DNA from: TMP-24 sp031376305
Lineage (GTDB): Bacteria; Pseudomonadota; Alphaproteobacteria; Rhodobacterales; Rhodobacteraceae
DNA length: 5,379 bases
Assembly (NCBI GenBank): GCA_031376305.1
Contig: JANMDM010000174.1
Span: 1-5,379 of the forward strand
Direction: 5' to 3'
In this document: in pieces, positions 4,959 through 5,379 of the stretch
Layout of the letters: the number at the start of each line of letters is the position of its first letter
Numbering within the stretch: position 1 is the stretch's first letter
The notes under the pieces: model-generated
What the model was told of the DNA's origin: nothing
The model's input: only the letters and a program-made list of their open reading frames with translations
The model's database searches: none
Translations under genes and position numbers: made by a program

Positions 4959-5379
4959 ATGAGACGCCTTCGCAATGTAAAGATCGTGGCCACGCTCGGG
5001 CCTTCGTCCAGTGACTACAAAACCATTCGCGCGCTCTATGAAGCCGGTGCGGACGTATTCCGGCTGAACATGAGCCATGGGGCGCATGCCGACCAGAAGG
5101 CGCGCTATGATATTATCCGCCAGATCGAGGCCGATACCGGCCGCCCGATTGCGGTGCTGGCCGATCTGCAGGGGCCAAAGCTGCGGGTCGGGGTGTTCAA
5201 GACCGGGTCCGAGGAGATGGTCGAAGGCGGAAAGTTCCGCTTTGATCTCGACCCTGCAGAGGGGGGTTTGCACCGGGTTTGTTTGCCGCATCCTGAGATT
5301 TTTGCGGCGCTGAAACCCGGCGCCTCGCTTTTGGTCAATGACGGGAAAATCCGTCTTGTGGTCGATGCCTGTGGTGCCG
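4959..5379 (+). CDS. pyk: pyruvate kinase, N-terminal part (cut by window edge)
   Basis: The first 140 residues of an enzyme normally about 480 long; it runs off the right edge with no stop, so it is partial only because of the window. Pyruvate kinase transfers phosphate from phosphoenolpyruvate to ADP, the last step of glycolysis, in the cytoplasm. Diagnostic motifs are KIVATLGPSS (8-17), GADVFRLNMSHG (30-41, with Arg35, Asn37 and Ser39 in the nucleotide and potassium site) and DLQGPKLRVG (69-78), where the A domain passes into the B domain. VNDGKIRL (126-133) lies in the B domain. The catalytic Lys and the metal-binding Glu/Asp lie beyond the edge. The start at 4959 has AGGGG (4947-4951) 7 nt upstream. 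The frame is open back to 4851 but offers no better start. A 142-codon antisense open frame (4863-5291, minus) is a shadow of this gene. Confidence 0.95.
   Translation, partial: MRRLRNVKIVATLGPSSSDYKTIRALYEAGADVFRLNMSHGAHADQKARYDIIRQIEADTGRPIAVLADLQGPKLRVGVFKTGSEEMVEGGKFRFDLDPAEGGLHRVCLPHPEIFAALKPGASLLVNDGKIRLVVDACGA

Noticed and set aside
4863..5291. 142-codon minus-strand open frame
   Set aside because: Mostly antisense to pyruvate kinase, whose motifs fix the plus strand.
1..5379. CRISPR array, insertion sequence, tRNA or rRNA gene
   Set aside because: No regularly spaced repeats, no transposase with terminal repeats, and no tRNA- or rRNA-like stretch was seen on either strand.

Overview
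The window looks like chromosomal DNA from a GC-rich alphaproteobacterium, most likely Rhodobacteraceae or a close relative. The reasons are the strong G/C preference at third codon positions, the long antisense open frames this produces, and the grouping of a DUF1244 protein, an N-formylglutamate amidohydrolase family protein and pyruvate kinase, which I recall as a common alphaproteobacterial neighbourhood. The taxonomic placement is inference.

Layout. Positions 1-95 hold an ambiguous coding fragment cut by the left edge. Positions 96-386 form an intergenic region with an AT-rich left half, a small inverted repeat, and a candidate promoter at 280-309 overlapped by the palindrome TTACA-N4-TGTAA. 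From 387 to 3718 there is a tight plus-strand cluster of four genes: an ABC ATPase (387-1136), two different six-helix ABC-2 type permeases (1136-2080 and 2073-3062), and a small exported protein with two thrombospondin type 3-like calcium-binding repeats (3083-3718). The first three overlap by 1 and 8 bp and the fourth starts 20 bp later, so the set reads as one operon.

Positions 3771-4832 carry two minus-strand genes facing that operon: DUF1244 (3771-4085) and N-formylglutamate amidohydrolase (4098-4832), 12 bp apart and probably co-transcribed. A 126-bp divergent region separates them from the 5' part of pyruvate kinase (4959 to the right edge), which runs on the plus strand and is cut off by the window.

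How the parts fit. The ATPase and the two permeases can form one heterodimeric-membrane ABC exporter resembling the NosF/NosY type, and both permeases are predicted to present two loops to the periplasm. The fourth protein would also reach the periplasm or beyond and is a plausible partner or substrate. No NosD-like, NosL-like or nitrous oxide reductase gene is visible, so a role in copper-site assembly is not supported. The right third is ordinary housekeeping. The four-gene operon is the part most likely to be an undescribed system.
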